Shown: positions 41,518-52,523, numbered from the stretch's first letter. The stretch is 62,834 bases of DNA from JBBIIC01 sp037446725 (GCA_037446725.1 JBBIIC010000011.1:1-62834); one strand, 5' to 3'. Program-made: numbers and translations. The notes: generated from the sequence alone by a model not told the origin.

Positions 41518-43131
41518 ATGGCCAAGCATATCTTCGTGACCGGTGGTGTGGTGAGTTCGCTGGGCAAGGGCATCACGGCCGCCTCGCTCGGACGGCTACT
41601 CAAGTCCCGTGGCCTGAAGGTCACCATCCAGAAGCTCGACCCGTACCTCAACGTCGACCCCGGCACGATGAGCCCGTTCCAGCACGGAGAGGTCTTCGTC
41701 ACCGACGACGGGGGAGAGACCGACCTCGATCTCGGCCACTACGAGCGCTTCATCGACGAGTCGCTCTCGCGCGACTGCTCGGTCACCGCTGGCTCCGTGT
41801 ACCAGACGATCGTCACGAAGGAACGGCGCGGGGACTTCCTCGGAGGCACCGTCCAGGTCATCCCGCACGTCACGAACGAGATCAAGGACCGCATCACGCG
41901 GCTTGCCGAGCAGACCCAGCCCGACGTCATCATCACCGAGGTGGGCGGCACGGTCGGCGACATAGAGTCGCTGCCGTTCATCGAGGCCATCCGCCAGCTG
42001 CGCAAGGACGTCGGCTGGCAGAACGTCTGCTATATCCACGTCACGCTCGTGCCCTACATCGCCGCTTCCGCCGAGCTCAAGACCAAACCTACGCAGCATT
42101 CCGTCAAAGAGCTCCGCTCCATCGGTATCCAGCCCGACTTCATCGTCTGCCGTTCGGACCGCCCGATCGATGCGGGTATCCGCCGCAAGATCGCGCTGTT
42201 CTGCGACGTCGATCCGAAGGCAGTCGTGAGCGCCCAGGACGCGCGGTCGATCTACGACGTGCCCATGCGCCTGCGCGAGCAAGGGCTCGACGAGATGGTC
42301 ATCGAGCGGCTCGGGCTGGAGTGCGGCGCGCCCGACATGGTCGAGTGGGAGCGATTTGTCGCTCACTCGGCGTCGCTCGCCGACACCGTCGACATCGCGC
42401 TCGTGGGCAAGTACGTGCAACTTCCCGACGCGTACCTCTCGGTCACCGAGGCGCTCGACCATGCAGGCATCTACCACGACCACAAGGTCAACGTGCACTG
42501 GGTCGACGCTGAGAGCCTTACGCCCGAGGAGGTCGAGCAGATCCTCTCGGAGATGGACGGCATCCTCGTTCCGGGCGGGTTCGGGATCCGCGGCATCGAG
42601 GGCAAGGTGCGTGCCGCGTGTCATGCGCGCGAGAAGAAGATCCCGTATCTCGGCATCTGCCTCGGCATGCAGGTCGCGGTCATCGAGTTCGCCCGCCACG
42701 TCGCCGATCTGGCGGGCTCGAACTCGCCCGAGTTCGAGCCCGCCACCGAGCACCCGGTAGTCGACCTCATGCGCGACCAGCATGACGTCGCGGACATGGG
42801 CGGGACGATGCGCCTCGGGTCGTATCCCTGCAGGGTGGCTCCGGGCACCAAAGGCCATGCGGCCTACGGCGAGGAGGTCATCTACGAGCGTCACCGCCAC
42901 CGGTTCGAGGTGAACAACGCCTACCGGCAACAGCTCGTCGATGCCGGGCTCGTCATCAGCGGCGTCTCGCCCGACGAGCGGCTCGTCGAGATGATAGAGC
43001 TGCCCGACCATCCGTGGTACGTCGGCAACCAGGGCCATCCCGAGTTCAAGAGCAGGCCCACGCGCCCCGCCCCGCTCTTCCGCGACTTCGTCGGAGCCGC
43101 CGTCGAGCGAAAGCGCAACCGCAAGGGGTAG
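41518..43131 (+). CDS. pyrG: CTP synthase
   Basis: A 537-residue glutamine-dependent enzyme converting UTP to CTP. The synthase half has FVTGGVVSSLGKGITAASLG and LDPYLNVDPGTMSPFQHGEV; the glutamine amidotransferase half has the nucleophile in GICLGMQ and the closing HPE near the end. GGAGGCGGGA precedes the ATG, and a TAGAAT at 41465-41470 may be its -10. In Mycobacterium pyrG also follows steA/steB. Confidence 0.97.
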   Translation: MAKHIFVTGGVVSSLGKGITAASLGRLLKSRGLKVTIQKLDPYLNVDPGTMSPFQHGEVFVTDDGGETDLDLGHYERFIDESLSRDCSVTAGSVYQTIVTKERRGDFLGGTVQVIPHVTNEIKDRITRLAEQTQPDVIITEVGGTVGDIESLPFIEAIRQLRKDVGWQNVCYIHVTLVPYIAASAELKTKPTQHSVKELRSIGIQPDFIVCRSDRPIDAGIRRKIALFCDVDPKAVVSAQDARSIYDVPMRLREQGLDEMVIERLGLECGAPDMVEWERFVAHSASLADTVDIALVGKYVQLPDAYLSVTEALDHAGIYHDHKVNVHWVDAESLTPEEVEQILSEMDGILVPGGFGIRGIEGKVRAACHAREKKIPYLGICLGMQVAVIEFARHVADLAGSNSPEFEPATEHPVVDLMRDQHDVADMGGTMRLGSYPCRVAPGTKGHAAYGEEVIYERHRHRFEVNNAYRQQLVDAGLVISGVSPDERLVEMIELPDHPWYVGNQGHPEFKSRPTRPAPLFRDFVGAAVERKRNRKG

Positions 43132-43134
43132 CCG

Positions 43135-44259
43135 ATGAGCACGGAGCGCCTCCTTGCCACCTTCTGCGATATCGTGAGGATCGACAGCCCGTCCGGGTTC
43201 GAGGCGGAGGTCGCCGGACACTGCGCCGAGCTGCTCACGCAGGCAGGCTTCTCGGTGCGCTTCGATGCCTCGGCGCCGGTGACCCGCTCGAACACGGGAA
43301 ACCTCATCGCCCACCTGCCGGGTACCGCCCCCTCTGCGCCGACTCTGCTCCTCTCGGCGCATCTCGACTGCGTCGAGCCGTGCCGCGGAGTCGAGCCGGT
43401 CGTGTGCGACGGTGTCGTGTCGTCGGCGGGCGATACCGTGCTGGGCGCCGACGACAAGGCAGGTGTTGCCGCGATCGTTGAGGGGGTGCGCAGGGCCATC
43501 GAGGACGGTTCAGCCCGCGGTGACGTGAACGTCATCTTCACGGTTGCTGAGGAGTGCGGGCTCAGGGGTGCCAAAGCGGTCGATCCCGATGACACACGTG
43601 CCGACCTCTGCCTCGTGCTGGACGCAGACGGAGAGCCGGGAGCCATCGTCGTCGGTGCGCCGACCCACTACACCTTCGTCGCGGAGTTCGCTGGCGTCGC
43701 GTCGCACGCTGGCGTCGAGCCTGAGAACGGCCGCTCGGCACTCGTCATGGCTGCGCGCGCCGTCGGTGCGATGCAGCTCGGCCGGCTCGACGACCGCACC
43801 ACCGCGAACGCGGGCACCATCGTGGGCGGGACGGCGACGAACGTCGTGCCCGCTCGCGTGACGCTCACCGGCGAGTGCCGCTCGCTCGCCCCCGAACGGG
43901 TCGAGCAGGTGCGAGCTTCGATGCACGAAGCTATGGAGGACGCCGCAGCCGCAGGGGGCGGCTCGGTGGAAATCCGCTGGACGAAAGAGTACGACGCGTT
44001 CAGCGTCGCCGAGGACGCCGCGACCCTCGCAGTGGTCCGCGCGGCGTGCGTCGACGCGGGCCTCACTCCCCGGCTCTTCGCCACGGGCGGCGGGAGTGAC
44101 GGGAGCGTGTTTGCGGCCCGCGGGGTTCCGACGGTCGTGCTCGCGTGCGGGATGCGGTCGGTCCACTCGACCGACGAGCGCGTCGCTGTGGCTGATCTCG
44201 AGTCGCTCGCCGAACTCGTGCGGGCCGCCGTCGTTCGCCTCGGCGGGGAGGGCCGATGA
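43135..44259 (+). CDS. M20 family metallopeptidase (PepT-like)
   Basis: A 374-residue zinc-dependent peptidase. Metal-site segments are SAHLDCVE (His76, Asp78), LGADDKAG, FTVAEECGLRGAK with the catalytic Glu pair, VLDADG, and a late MRSVHSTDE His. The dimerisation domain sits in the middle (about 185-290). It lies 3 bases after pyrG, where Mycobacterium has a NUDIX gene instead. Likely a tripeptidase-like enzyme; substrate not determinable. Confidence 0.87.
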   Translation: MSTERLLATFCDIVRIDSPSGFEAEVAGHCAELLTQAGFSVRFDASAPVTRSNTGNLIAHLPGTAPSAPTLLLSAHLDCVEPCRGVEPVVCDGVVSSAGDTVLGADDKAGVAAIVEGVRRAIEDGSARGDVNVIFTVAEECGLRGAKAVDPDDTRADLCLVLDADGEPGAIVVGAPTHYTFVAEFAGVASHAGVEPENGRSALVMAARAVGAMQLGRLDDRTTANAGTIVGGTATNVVPARVTLTGECRSLAPERVEQVRASMHEAMEDAAAAGGGSVEIRWTKEYDAFSVAEDAATLAVVRAACVDAGLTPRLFATGGGSDGSVFAARGVPTVVLACGMRSVHSTDERVAVADLESLAELVRAAVVRLGGEGR

Positions 44260-45353
44260 GGCTCGTCTGGGCGATCGTGCAGCGCGTGCTGGGGGCGTCG
44301 GAGGGCGCGCAGCGCGTCGACGTCCTGCTCGACACTGGGGGAGAGAGTCGCGCGGTGGTCTTCCCGCCGCTCACCGGCGCGTGCGTCGCCGGGGACCGAG
44401 TGCTCGTGAACACCACCGCCGTGGATCTCGGACTCGGGACCGGTGGCCTGCACTTCGTGGTCGTGAGGGCAGACAAGGCCGAGGGCGTGGCCCTCGACGC
44501 ACCGTCGGGCGGCCACATCATGAAGCTGCGCTACACGCCGCTGCAGATCGACGTTCGATCCGTGGAGGAGCAGTCGAGTCCGCACCACGACGTGATGCGG
44601 GGCGCAGAGGACCTCGGCGGCATGCCGGTGGCCTGCTGCGGTCTGCACAGTCAGGTGCCGCTTGTCGCCGCGGCCGTCAAGCAGACGGCTCCGACGCTGC
44701 GGATCGCCTATGTCATGACCGACTTCGCCGCGCTGCCGATCGCGCTTTCGGAGGTCGTGAGCGCGTCGCTCGACGCAGGGCTCCTCGACACGACCGTGAC
44801 GAGCGGGCAGTCTTTCGGCGGGCAGTACGAGGCGGTCAACGTCCACTCGGCGCTCCTCGCTGCGCGTCACGTGGGGCGCGCGGATGTCGCGATCGTCGCG
44901 ATAGGACCGGGCGTTGTCGGCACCGCGACGCCATTCGGCCACGGCGGGGTGGCGCAGGGAGAGGCGATCAACGCGGTCGCGGCCCTCGGCGGCACGCCGG
45001 CTGCCACCCTGCGGTTGTCCTTCGCCGATCCGCGTGCCCGCCATCACGGCGTGAGCCATCACACGCTGACGGCACTCTCGCGAATCGCGCTTTCCGCGGC
45101 GCTCGTCGCGGTGCCGGCTCTTCCCGGAGAGCAGGCCGAAGTGGTCGAGCCGGTCCTGGACGGCGCGGGCGTGTGGCGACGGCACCGGCGCGTCGAGGCG
45201 GTCGGTGCCATCCCCGATCTCAGGGGGGTTCGCGTCACGACGATGGGTCGCGGCCCCGCCGACGACCCGGCCTTCTTCGCAGCCGCGTTTGCAGCCGGAG
45301 AGGTCTGTGCGCGGCTCGCGGCAGGAGAGCTCACACCCGGGCAGAACGCATAG
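44256..45353 (+). CDS. DUF3866 family protein
   Basis: A 365-residue protein recognised as DUF3866 from blocks such as GDRVLVNTTAVDLGLGTGG, HIMKLRYTPLQ, the HSQVPLVAAAVK segment and VAIGPGVVGTATPFGHGG. No catalytic motif is known to me for this family, which occurs in Actinobacteria and Bacillota. The start overlaps the M20 peptidase stop, suggesting a functional pair. Confidence 0.78.
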   Translation: MRLVWAIVQRVLGASEGAQRVDVLLDTGGESRAVVFPPLTGACVAGDRVLVNTTAVDLGLGTGGLHFVVVRADKAEGVALDAPSGGHIMKLRYTPLQIDVRSVEEQSSPHHDVMRGAEDLGGMPVACCGLHSQVPLVAAAVKQTAPTLRIAYVMTDFAALPIALSEVVSASLDAGLLDTTVTSGQSFGGQYEAVNVHSALLAARHVGRADVAIVAIGPGVVGTATPFGHGGVAQGEAINAVAALGGTPAATLRLSFADPRARHHGVSHHTLTALSRIALSAALVAVPALPGEQAEVVEPVLDGAGVWRRHRRVEAVGAIPDLRGVRVTTMGRGPADDPAFFAAAFAAGEVCARLAAGELTPGQNA

Positions 45354-45370
45354 ACAGGACGTGATTTCGG

Positions 45371-45400
45371 TTACCGGGTTTTCGCGTGCTGCGCTACACT
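45371..45400 (+). promoter_or_regulatory. Candidate promoter for ald
   Basis: TTACCG (45371-45376) and TACACT (45395-45400) with an 18-base spacer, about 80 bases before the ald GTG. Confidence 0.4.
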
Positions 45401-45478
45401 GTTCGGGGCCCGAGACCCTGCCCGGCAATCCGCCGCGACCGTCCGGCCTGCTCGCGTCCATCGACAAAGGAGTCGAAC

Positions 45479-46609
45479 GTGATCATCGGGGTACCCAAGG
45501 AGATCAAGAACAACGAGTTCCGGGTAGGCATGACGCCTGCCGGCGTGGCCGAGTTCATCGCCCACGGCCACACGGTACTCGTGGAGCACAACGCCGGCGA
45601 GGGGTCGTCCTTCCACGACGCGGACTACGTGGCCGCCGGGGCGCGCATGATCGGGACCGCCGCCGAGGTCTTCGCCGAAGCCGAGATGATCGTCAAGGTC
45701 AAGGAACCGCAGGCTGGTGAGATAGCGATGCTGCGTCCGGGTCAGATCCTCTACACGTACCTCCACCTCGCTCCCGACCTGCCCCAGACCGAGGGCCTCG
45801 TCGCGTCGGGCGCGGTGTGCATCGCGTACGAGACGGTCGAGCTCGCCAACGGGTCGCTCCCGCTGCTGGCTCCGATGTCCGAGGTGGCCGGCCGGATGGC
45901 GGCGCAGGTGGGCGCCGCCTACCTCCAGAAGCCAAACGGCGGTCGCGGCGTACTGATGGGCGGCGTTCCGGGCGTCCTCCCCGCGAAGGTCGTCGTGCTC
46001 GGCGCGGGCGTGGTCGGCACGAGCGCGGCGTATGTGGCGATGGGCATGGGTGCCGACGTGACGATCATGGACATCAACCTCGACCGTTTGCGCTATCTCG
46101 ACGAGATCTGGGGCAACCGCGTCCGCACGCTCTACTCGAGCAAGCACAACATCCGGCGCATCGTGACCGAGGCCGATCTCGTCATCGGCGCGGTCCTTCT
46201 GCCGGGCGCGAAGACCCCGTACCTCGTCACCCGTGAGATGCTTCCGACGATGAAGAGAGGCGCCGTCCTCGTGGATGTCTCGGTCGACCAGGGCGGCTGC
46301 ATCGAGACGACGAAGCCGACGACGCACGCCGATCCGACGTACTTCGTCGATGACGTGCTGCACTACGGCGTCGCCAACATGCCGGGAGCGGTCCCGAACA
46401 CCTCCACGCTCGCGCTGACGAACGCCACGCTCCGCTACGGGCTCGCGATAGCGGGCAAGGGCTGGAAGCAGGCCGTGCTCGACGATCCCGCGCTCGCCAA
46501 GGGCGTCAACGTGCTTGACGGCAAGATCGTCTATCGCGAGGTCGCCGAGGCTCACGGCATGGAGTACACGCCACTCGAGGAGATCATCGGGTACCCGGCG
46601 GTCTCGTAG
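45479..46609 (+). CDS. ald: Alanine dehydrogenase
   Basis: A 376-residue NAD-dependent enzyme interconverting L-alanine and pyruvate plus ammonia. The start is GTG 45479, with AAAGGAG 6 bases upstream, giving the usual MIIGVPKEIKNNEFRVGMTPAG. The catalytic lysine is in MIVKVKEPQ, the catalytic histidine in YTYLHLAPD, the NAD loop is LGAGVVGTSAA, and VSVDQGGCIETTKPTTH supplies the active-site aspartate. It has its own promoter and a strong terminator, so it is a single-gene unit. Confidence 0.96.
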   Translation: MIIGVPKEIKNNEFRVGMTPAGVAEFIAHGHTVLVEHNAGEGSSFHDADYVAAGARMIGTAAEVFAEAEMIVKVKEPQAGEIAMLRPGQILYTYLHLAPDLPQTEGLVASGAVCIAYETVELANGSLPLLAPMSEVAGRMAAQVGAAYLQKPNGGRGVLMGGVPGVLPAKVVVLGAGVVGTSAAYVAMGMGADVTIMDINLDRLRYLDEIWGNRVRTLYSSKHNIRRIVTEADLVIGAVLLPGAKTPYLVTREMLPTMKRGAVLVDVSVDQGGCIETTKPTTHADPTYFVDDVLHYGVANMPGAVPNTSTLALTNATLRYGLAIAGKGWKQAVLDDPALAKGVNVLDGKIVYREVAEAHGMEYTPLEEIIGYPAVS

Positions 46610-46631
46610 CCAGACTCGGACGACGCGTGAC

Positions 46632-46658
46632 CGACGGCCGCCTCCCGGGCGGCCGTCG
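46632..46658 (+). terminator. Terminator hairpin after ald
   Basis: A perfect 11-bp GC-rich stem (46632-46642 with 46648-46658) and a 5-base loop lie 22 bases after the ald stop. No T-run follows. Confidence 0.65.
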
Positions 46659-46674
46659 TAGTCTCGGGGCGGTG

Positions 46675-46680
46675 TATCAT
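46675..46680 (+). promoter_or_regulatory. Candidate -10 giving a leaderless xerD mRNA
   Basis: TATCAT ends 6 bases before the xerD ATG, so the predicted transcription start falls at or next to the A of ATG. No Shine-Dalgarno sequence is present. Confidence 0.45.
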
Positions 46681-46686
46681 CTACGC

Positions 46687-47607
46687 ATGGACGCCACGCC
46701 GCTTCACTCCTCGGCAGAGGAGTTCCTCACCTACCTGACGGTGGAGCGTGGCGCATCACGCAATACGCTGGCGGCGTACCGGCGCGACCTGAGCGCGTAC
46801 TGCGCGACGCTAACTGCGCGAGGCGTTGACGATCCCGCCCGTGCGACACGTGAGGACGTCAGCGCGTTCGTGGTCGAGCTGCAGCGTCGCGGCCTGGCAC
46901 CCGCGAGCGTCGAGCGCTCGGTCGCCGCGGTCAAGAGCCTCCACAAGTTCCTGGTCCGCGAGGGGCTTGCCGAGGACCACCCGGCAGGCTCGGTGCCACT
47001 GCCCAGGAAGCCCACGCGCCTGCCGGACGTGGTGAGCGTCGAAGATGTCGACCGCCTGCTTTCCCAGCCGTTCTCCGAGGGGCCCGTAGGCATGCGCGAC
47101 CGCGCCGCGCTCGAGACGCTGTACGGCTGTGGCCTCAGGGTGAGCGAGCTCGTCGGTCTCGATCTCCTAGACATCGACCTCGTCGAAGGGATCGTGCGCG
47201 TTCGGGGCAAGGGCGACACGGAGCGCGTCGTGCCAGTGTCAGGGGCCGCATCCGAAGCGCTCCGGACCTATCTGGAGCACGGAAGACCGTATCTGCGCGC
47301 CAAGAAGCAGCGCCGCCCGGCGGACCCGTCGGCTGTCTTCGTCAACATGCGGGGAGGGCGTCTGACGCGCCAGGCGGTCTTCGGACTCGTGAAGCGCTAC
47401 GGAGGACGGGTGGGGCTCGACATCCACCCGCATACCCTGCGCCACTCATTCGCGACGCACCTGCTCGAGGGTGGGGCTGACCTGCGGGCCTTGCAGGAGA
47501 TGCTCGGCCACGCCGACATCTCCACCACGCAGGTGTACACGCACGTCGGTCTGGCGCACCTCCGGGAGGAGTACCTCTCGACCCATCCGCGGGCGGGGCT
47601 GCGCTGA
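46687..47607 (+). CDS. xerD: Tyrosine recombinase XerD
   Basis: A 306-residue site-specific recombinase resolving chromosome dimers at dif. The N-terminal SAM-like domain occupies about 1-95. The catalytic set is complete: Arg151 (GLRVSEL), Lys175 (RGKGDT), His249 and Arg252 (HTLRHSF), His275 (LGHADIS) and Tyr284 (VYTH). I start it at ATG 46687; 46627 would add 20 residues read from the terminator. Conserved position in the tlyA-xerD actinobacterial neighbourhood supports a housekeeping rather than mobile-element enzyme. Confidence 0.93.
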   Translation: MDATPLHSSAEEFLTYLTVERGASRNTLAAYRRDLSAYCATLTARGVDDPARATREDVSAFVVELQRRGLAPASVERSVAAVKSLHKFLVREGLAEDHPAGSVPLPRKPTRLPDVVSVEDVDRLLSQPFSEGPVGMRDRAALETLYGCGLRVSELVGLDLLDIDLVEGIVRVRGKGDTERVVPVSGAASEALRTYLEHGRPYLRAKKQRRPADPSAVFVNMRGGRLTRQAVFGLVKRYGGRVGLDIHPHTLRHSFATHLLEGGADLRALQEMLGHADISTTQVYTHVGLAHLREEYLSTHPRAGLR

Positions 47608-47681
47608 GCGTGCCATCGACGCTCGTCTGGTACTCCGGCGGGAGGGGAAGAAACCAGGATAGTGTGGCTCGGTAGAAGAGT

Positions 47682-47687
47682 TAGAAT
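47682..47687 (+). promoter_or_regulatory. Candidate -10 for the BMP transporter operon
   Basis: TAGAAT, 45 bases before the bmp GTG in the 124-base gap after xerD. No clear -35. Confidence 0.35.
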
Positions 47688-47731
47688 GGATAGGGACTAC
47701 CGGATTCGGTATCGGAGGAAGGGAGATCTGC

Positions 47732-48811
47732 GTGGACGCGAAGTTCAGGAAGGTGCTAGCGTTGTTGCTCGTCTTCGCGCTCGTGGCGGTGTTTGCGGTC
47801 GGCTGCGGCGGAGATGAGGAGCCTGCGGACAACGGCGAGGGCGAAGCCCCCGCGACCGATGTCAAGGCAGCCATGGTCACCGACGTCGGTGGTCTCGGAG
47901 ACAAGTCGTTCAACGACATGTCTTTCGAGGGTCTCAAGCGCGCGGAGACTGAGCTCGGTGTTGAGATCAGAGCACTGGAGTCAAACGAGATCGCTGACTA
48001 CGAGCCGAACATCGACCAACTCGCGAACGCCGGGTTCAACGTGATCTTCACGGTCGGCTTCCTCATGACTGACACCACGAACGCCAAGGCGCCGGAGTAC
48101 CCGGATGTCTACTTCGGAGGAATCGACCAGTTCTTCGAGGAGCCCGCTCCCAACCAGGAGGGCCTGCTCTTCAAGGAGAACGAGGCCGCGTATCTCGCTG
48201 GTGTGGTGGCCGGACTCGCCACGCTCGACAAGGACCTGGACGACCGCATCAACGATCAGAACGTCATCGGCTTCGTCGGCGGCATGGACATCCCGCCGGT
48301 CGAGAAGTTCGAGGTCGGCTTCATCGCGGGTGCGCGTTCGGTCAATCCCGACGTCGAGGTCATCAGTCTGTACGCGGGCAGCTTCGACGATCAGGCGAAG
48401 GGCAAGGAGCTCGCCCTGTCCGCCATCGACCAGGGTGCTGACGTGGTCTTCGCCGCGGCCGGCCTTACCGGTCTCGGCTCGATCACCGCATGCCAGGAGC
48501 GCGGTGCGCTCTTCATCGGTGTCGACGCCGACCAGTACGAGACCGTGCCGGGCTCGGGTGACGTCATGCTGACCTCGGCTGTCAAGCGCGTCGACAACGC
48601 GGTCTTCGAGACCGTGAAGGCCGTCGTTGAAGGTACGTTCACCGGCGGTACCAACTACGAGTTCGGGCTTGCGGAAGAGGGCGTCGGCCTCGCGCCGTAC
48701 CACGACTTCGAGGACGCCGTGTCGCAGGAGATCAAGGACGCTGTCGAGGAGGCTCGTCAGGCCGTACTCGACGGGACGGTCACCGTGCCCGCCTTGCGGA
48801 CCGAACTGTAG
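47732..48811 (+). CDS. BMP-family substrate-binding lipoprotein
   Basis: A 359-residue lipoprotein of the Bmp/Med family, which binds nucleosides for ABC import. The signal peptide ends at lipobox AVGC (Cys25), followed by an acidic linker. VTDVGGLGDKSFNDMSFEGL and the FVGGMDIPPVEKFEVGFIAGAR block are family hallmarks. GTG start with GGAGGAAGGGAG just upstream. A strong terminator follows, before the ATPase gene, so the binding protein is probably made in excess. Confidence 0.94.
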   Translation: MDAKFRKVLALLLVFALVAVFAVGCGGDEEPADNGEGEAPATDVKAAMVTDVGGLGDKSFNDMSFEGLKRAETELGVEIRALESNEIADYEPNIDQLANAGFNVIFTVGFLMTDTTNAKAPEYPDVYFGGIDQFFEEPAPNQEGLLFKENEAAYLAGVVAGLATLDKDLDDRINDQNVIGFVGGMDIPPVEKFEVGFIAGARSVNPDVEVISLYAGSFDDQAKGKELALSAIDQGADVVFAAAGLTGLGSITACQERGALFIGVDADQYETVPGSGDVMLTSAVKRVDNAVFETVKAVVEGTFTGGTNYEFGLAEEGVGLAPYHDFEDAVSQEIKDAVEEARQAVLDGTVTVPALRTEL

Positions 48812-48851
48812 CGACGAGTGAAGGCTGTACGATAGCCGAGATACTCACAGG

Positions 48852-48883
48852 GAGGGCGGCCAGCTCAGCTGGCCGCCCTCTTT
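48852..48883 (+). terminator. Rho-independent terminator between bmp and the ATPase gene
   Basis: A 13-bp perfect stem (48852-48864 with 48868-48880, GAGGGCGGCCAGC on the left) with a 3-base loop, followed by TTT. Partial read-through would give excess binding protein over membrane components. Confidence 0.8.
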
Positions 48884-48927
48884 GAGAACCTGACACGGTA
48901 CGCACGGCACGGCCCGAGGGAGGCAGG

Positions 48928-50476
<1,549 letters not shown>

Positions 50477-50496
<20 letters not shown>

Positions 50497-51574
50497 GCAT
50501 CCGAACCGCGTCGTGGCCATCCTGAGGGAGCTGGCCGTCCCCGTCATCTCGGTGGCGATCGCCATGGTGATCGGTTCCATCATCATGATCGTCGCCGGAT
50601 TCGACCCTATCTCCGCGTACGTCGCGATGTTCAAGGGCGGATTCGGGGGCGGACGGCAGATCGGCGAGACGATGCTGCGGGCGACCCCGCTCATCTTCAC
50701 GGGCCTTGCGGTCGCGTACGGTTTCAGGGCCGGCCTGTTCAACATCGGCGCCGAGGGACAGTTGTTCATGGGTGGTCTGTCCGCCGCGTTTTTAGGCATC
50801 GCGCTTGCCGGCCTGCCGCGGCCCCTCAACATCGTAATCATGATTGTTGCCGGAGCCGCCATCGGTGCGGCGTGGGCGTTCATTCCCGCGTTGCTCAAGG
50901 CGAAGGTGGGCGCGCATGAAGTCATCACGACGATGATGTTCAGCTACATCGCGCGGTACCTCGTCTCCTGGCTGGTTACGGGACCCCTGAAAGCGGAGGG
51001 GCAGATACCGCAGACCGAGCGGCTTCCCGTCGAGACGACGCTGCCCAAGCTCCACGAGATCTTCCCGTTCCTCGTACCCTCTCGGGCACACCTTGGGTTC
51101 GTGCTCGCGGTGCTGCTGGCGATAGCGGTGTGGTGGGTCCTGAAGTACACGGCGCTCGGCTACGAGTCGCGTGCGGTGGGGTTCAACCCCTGGGCGTCGG
51201 AGACCGGCGGTATCTCGGTCTCGGCCACGACCGTCAAGGCCCTGTGTATCTCCGGCGCGCTGGCCGGACTCGCGGGGGTGACGGAGGTGATGGGAGTCCA
51301 TCTGAGACTCTTCGACCAGTTCTCCGCGGGATTCGGATTCACCGGCATCGCGGTCGCGTTGCTCGCGAAGAACAACCCGATCGGTGTCATTGCCGCGGCG
51401 ATCCTGTTCGGAGCGCTGTCGGCGGGTGGTGGCACGATGCAGCTTGAAGCGGAAGTGCCCCAGAAGGTGATCCTGATCATCCAGGCGCTCATCATCTTCC
51501 TCGTGGCAGCCGAGCAGATCTCACGATGGATACTCGGGCGCACCGTGCGACGGGGGGTGGAAGATGCTGGCTGA
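50477..51574 (+). CDS. ABC transporter permease 1 (nucleoside type)
   Basis: A 365-residue permease of the BPD_transp_2 family with about nine membrane helices. Motifs include ATPLIFTGLAVAYGFRAGLFNIGAEGQLFMGG, given here in part: GFRAGLFNIGAEGQ. ATG 50477 is used, with AGGAGG 12 bases upstream. The pairing with a second, shorter permease is typical of nupP/nupQ guanosine transporters. Confidence 0.93.
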
Positions 51575-52517
51575 TATCCTGACCCCGGACCTCTTCGCGT
51601 CGGCCGTCCGCATGGCGACGCCGATCGCTCTCGCGGCGATCGGCGGCACGATCTCCGAGCGTTCCGGCATCGTCAACATCGCGCTGGAAGGCATGATGCT
51701 GTTCGGGGCCTTCATGGCCGTCGTCGGCACGACGTTCACCGGCAGTCCGTGGCTCGGCCTGGTGATCGCTCTTCTCTCGGGCATGGCGCTCGCGCTCGTG
51801 CACGCCTTCGCATCCATCACGCTGCGCACCGATCAGGTCGTGTCGGGTACCGCGATCAACATCCTCGCGCTTGGCCTGACCGGCTTTCTCATGGAGGTCA
51901 TCTTCATGCGGCCGGGCACGACCGACCCGGTGCCACGACTGACTCCCATCTTCGACTTCGCCGGGCCGACGGACGGTGTCATCGGGACGATGTGGACGTG
52001 GATCAACGCGATCGTGTTCGGCTACACACCGATTGTCTACATAGCCATCATCATCGCCATCGTCGGTCAATGGGCGCTGTTCAACACCCGATGGGGACTG
52101 CGACTCCGGGCGCTCGGTGAGCATCCCCGCGCCGCCGACACCGTCGGCATCAGCGTCATCAGAGGCCGGTACTCGGCGGTGATCGTCAGCGGCGCGCTCG
52201 GCGGGCTGGCAGGTGCCAATCTGACGCTCGAGCAGGTCGGCTCGTTCACCGAGGGCATGACGAACGGCCGGGGTTTCATCGCGCTCGCGGCCAACATCTT
52301 CGGCCGCTGGACGCCGGCCGGGAGCTACCTCGCGTCACTGCTCTTCGGCTTCGCCGACGCGCTTCAGATCAAGCTGCAGCTTCTCCGCGACGTGGTGCGC
52401 ATACCGTCACAGTTCTTCCTCATGCTGCCCTACGTCCTGACCGTCATCGTGCTTGCCGGTGTTGTCGGGCGTGCGGTCGCCCCGGCAGCTGTCGGGAAGC
52501 CCTATGAGAAAGGTTAG
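51564..52517 (+). CDS. ABC transporter permease 2 (nucleoside type)
   Basis: A 317-residue permease. The opening TPIALAAIGGTISERSGIVN and the IALEGMMLFGAF stretch are diagnostic of the second subunit in nucleoside-type importers; GRGFIALAANIFGRW is the coupling-loop region. It overlaps permease 1 by 11 bases and completes a four-gene importer. Confidence 0.94.
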   Translation: MLADILTPDLFASAVRMATPIALAAIGGTISERSGIVNIALEGMMLFGAFMAVVGTTFTGSPWLGLVIALLSGMALALVHAFASITLRTDQVVSGTAINILALGLTGFLMEVIFMRPGTTDPVPRLTPIFDFAGPTDGVIGTMWTWINAIVFGYTPIVYIAIIIAIVGQWALFNTRWGLRLRALGEHPRAADTVGISVIRGRYSAVIVSGALGGLAGANLTLEQVGSFTEGMTNGRGFIALAANIFGRWTPAGSYLASLLFGFADALQIKLQLLRDVVRIPSQFFLMLPYVLTVIVLAGVVGRAVAPAAVGKPYEKG

Positions 52518-52523
52518 GCGCCG

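Noticed and set aside
41596..43362. 588-codon open frame on the - strand
   Set aside because: Antisense to pyrG; pyrG is unmistakable and explains the region.
46687..47607. Tyrosine recombinase as sign of an integrated element
   Set aside because: All features and the gene neighbourhood match housekeeping XerD; no attachment repeats, integrative cargo or tRNA are nearby.
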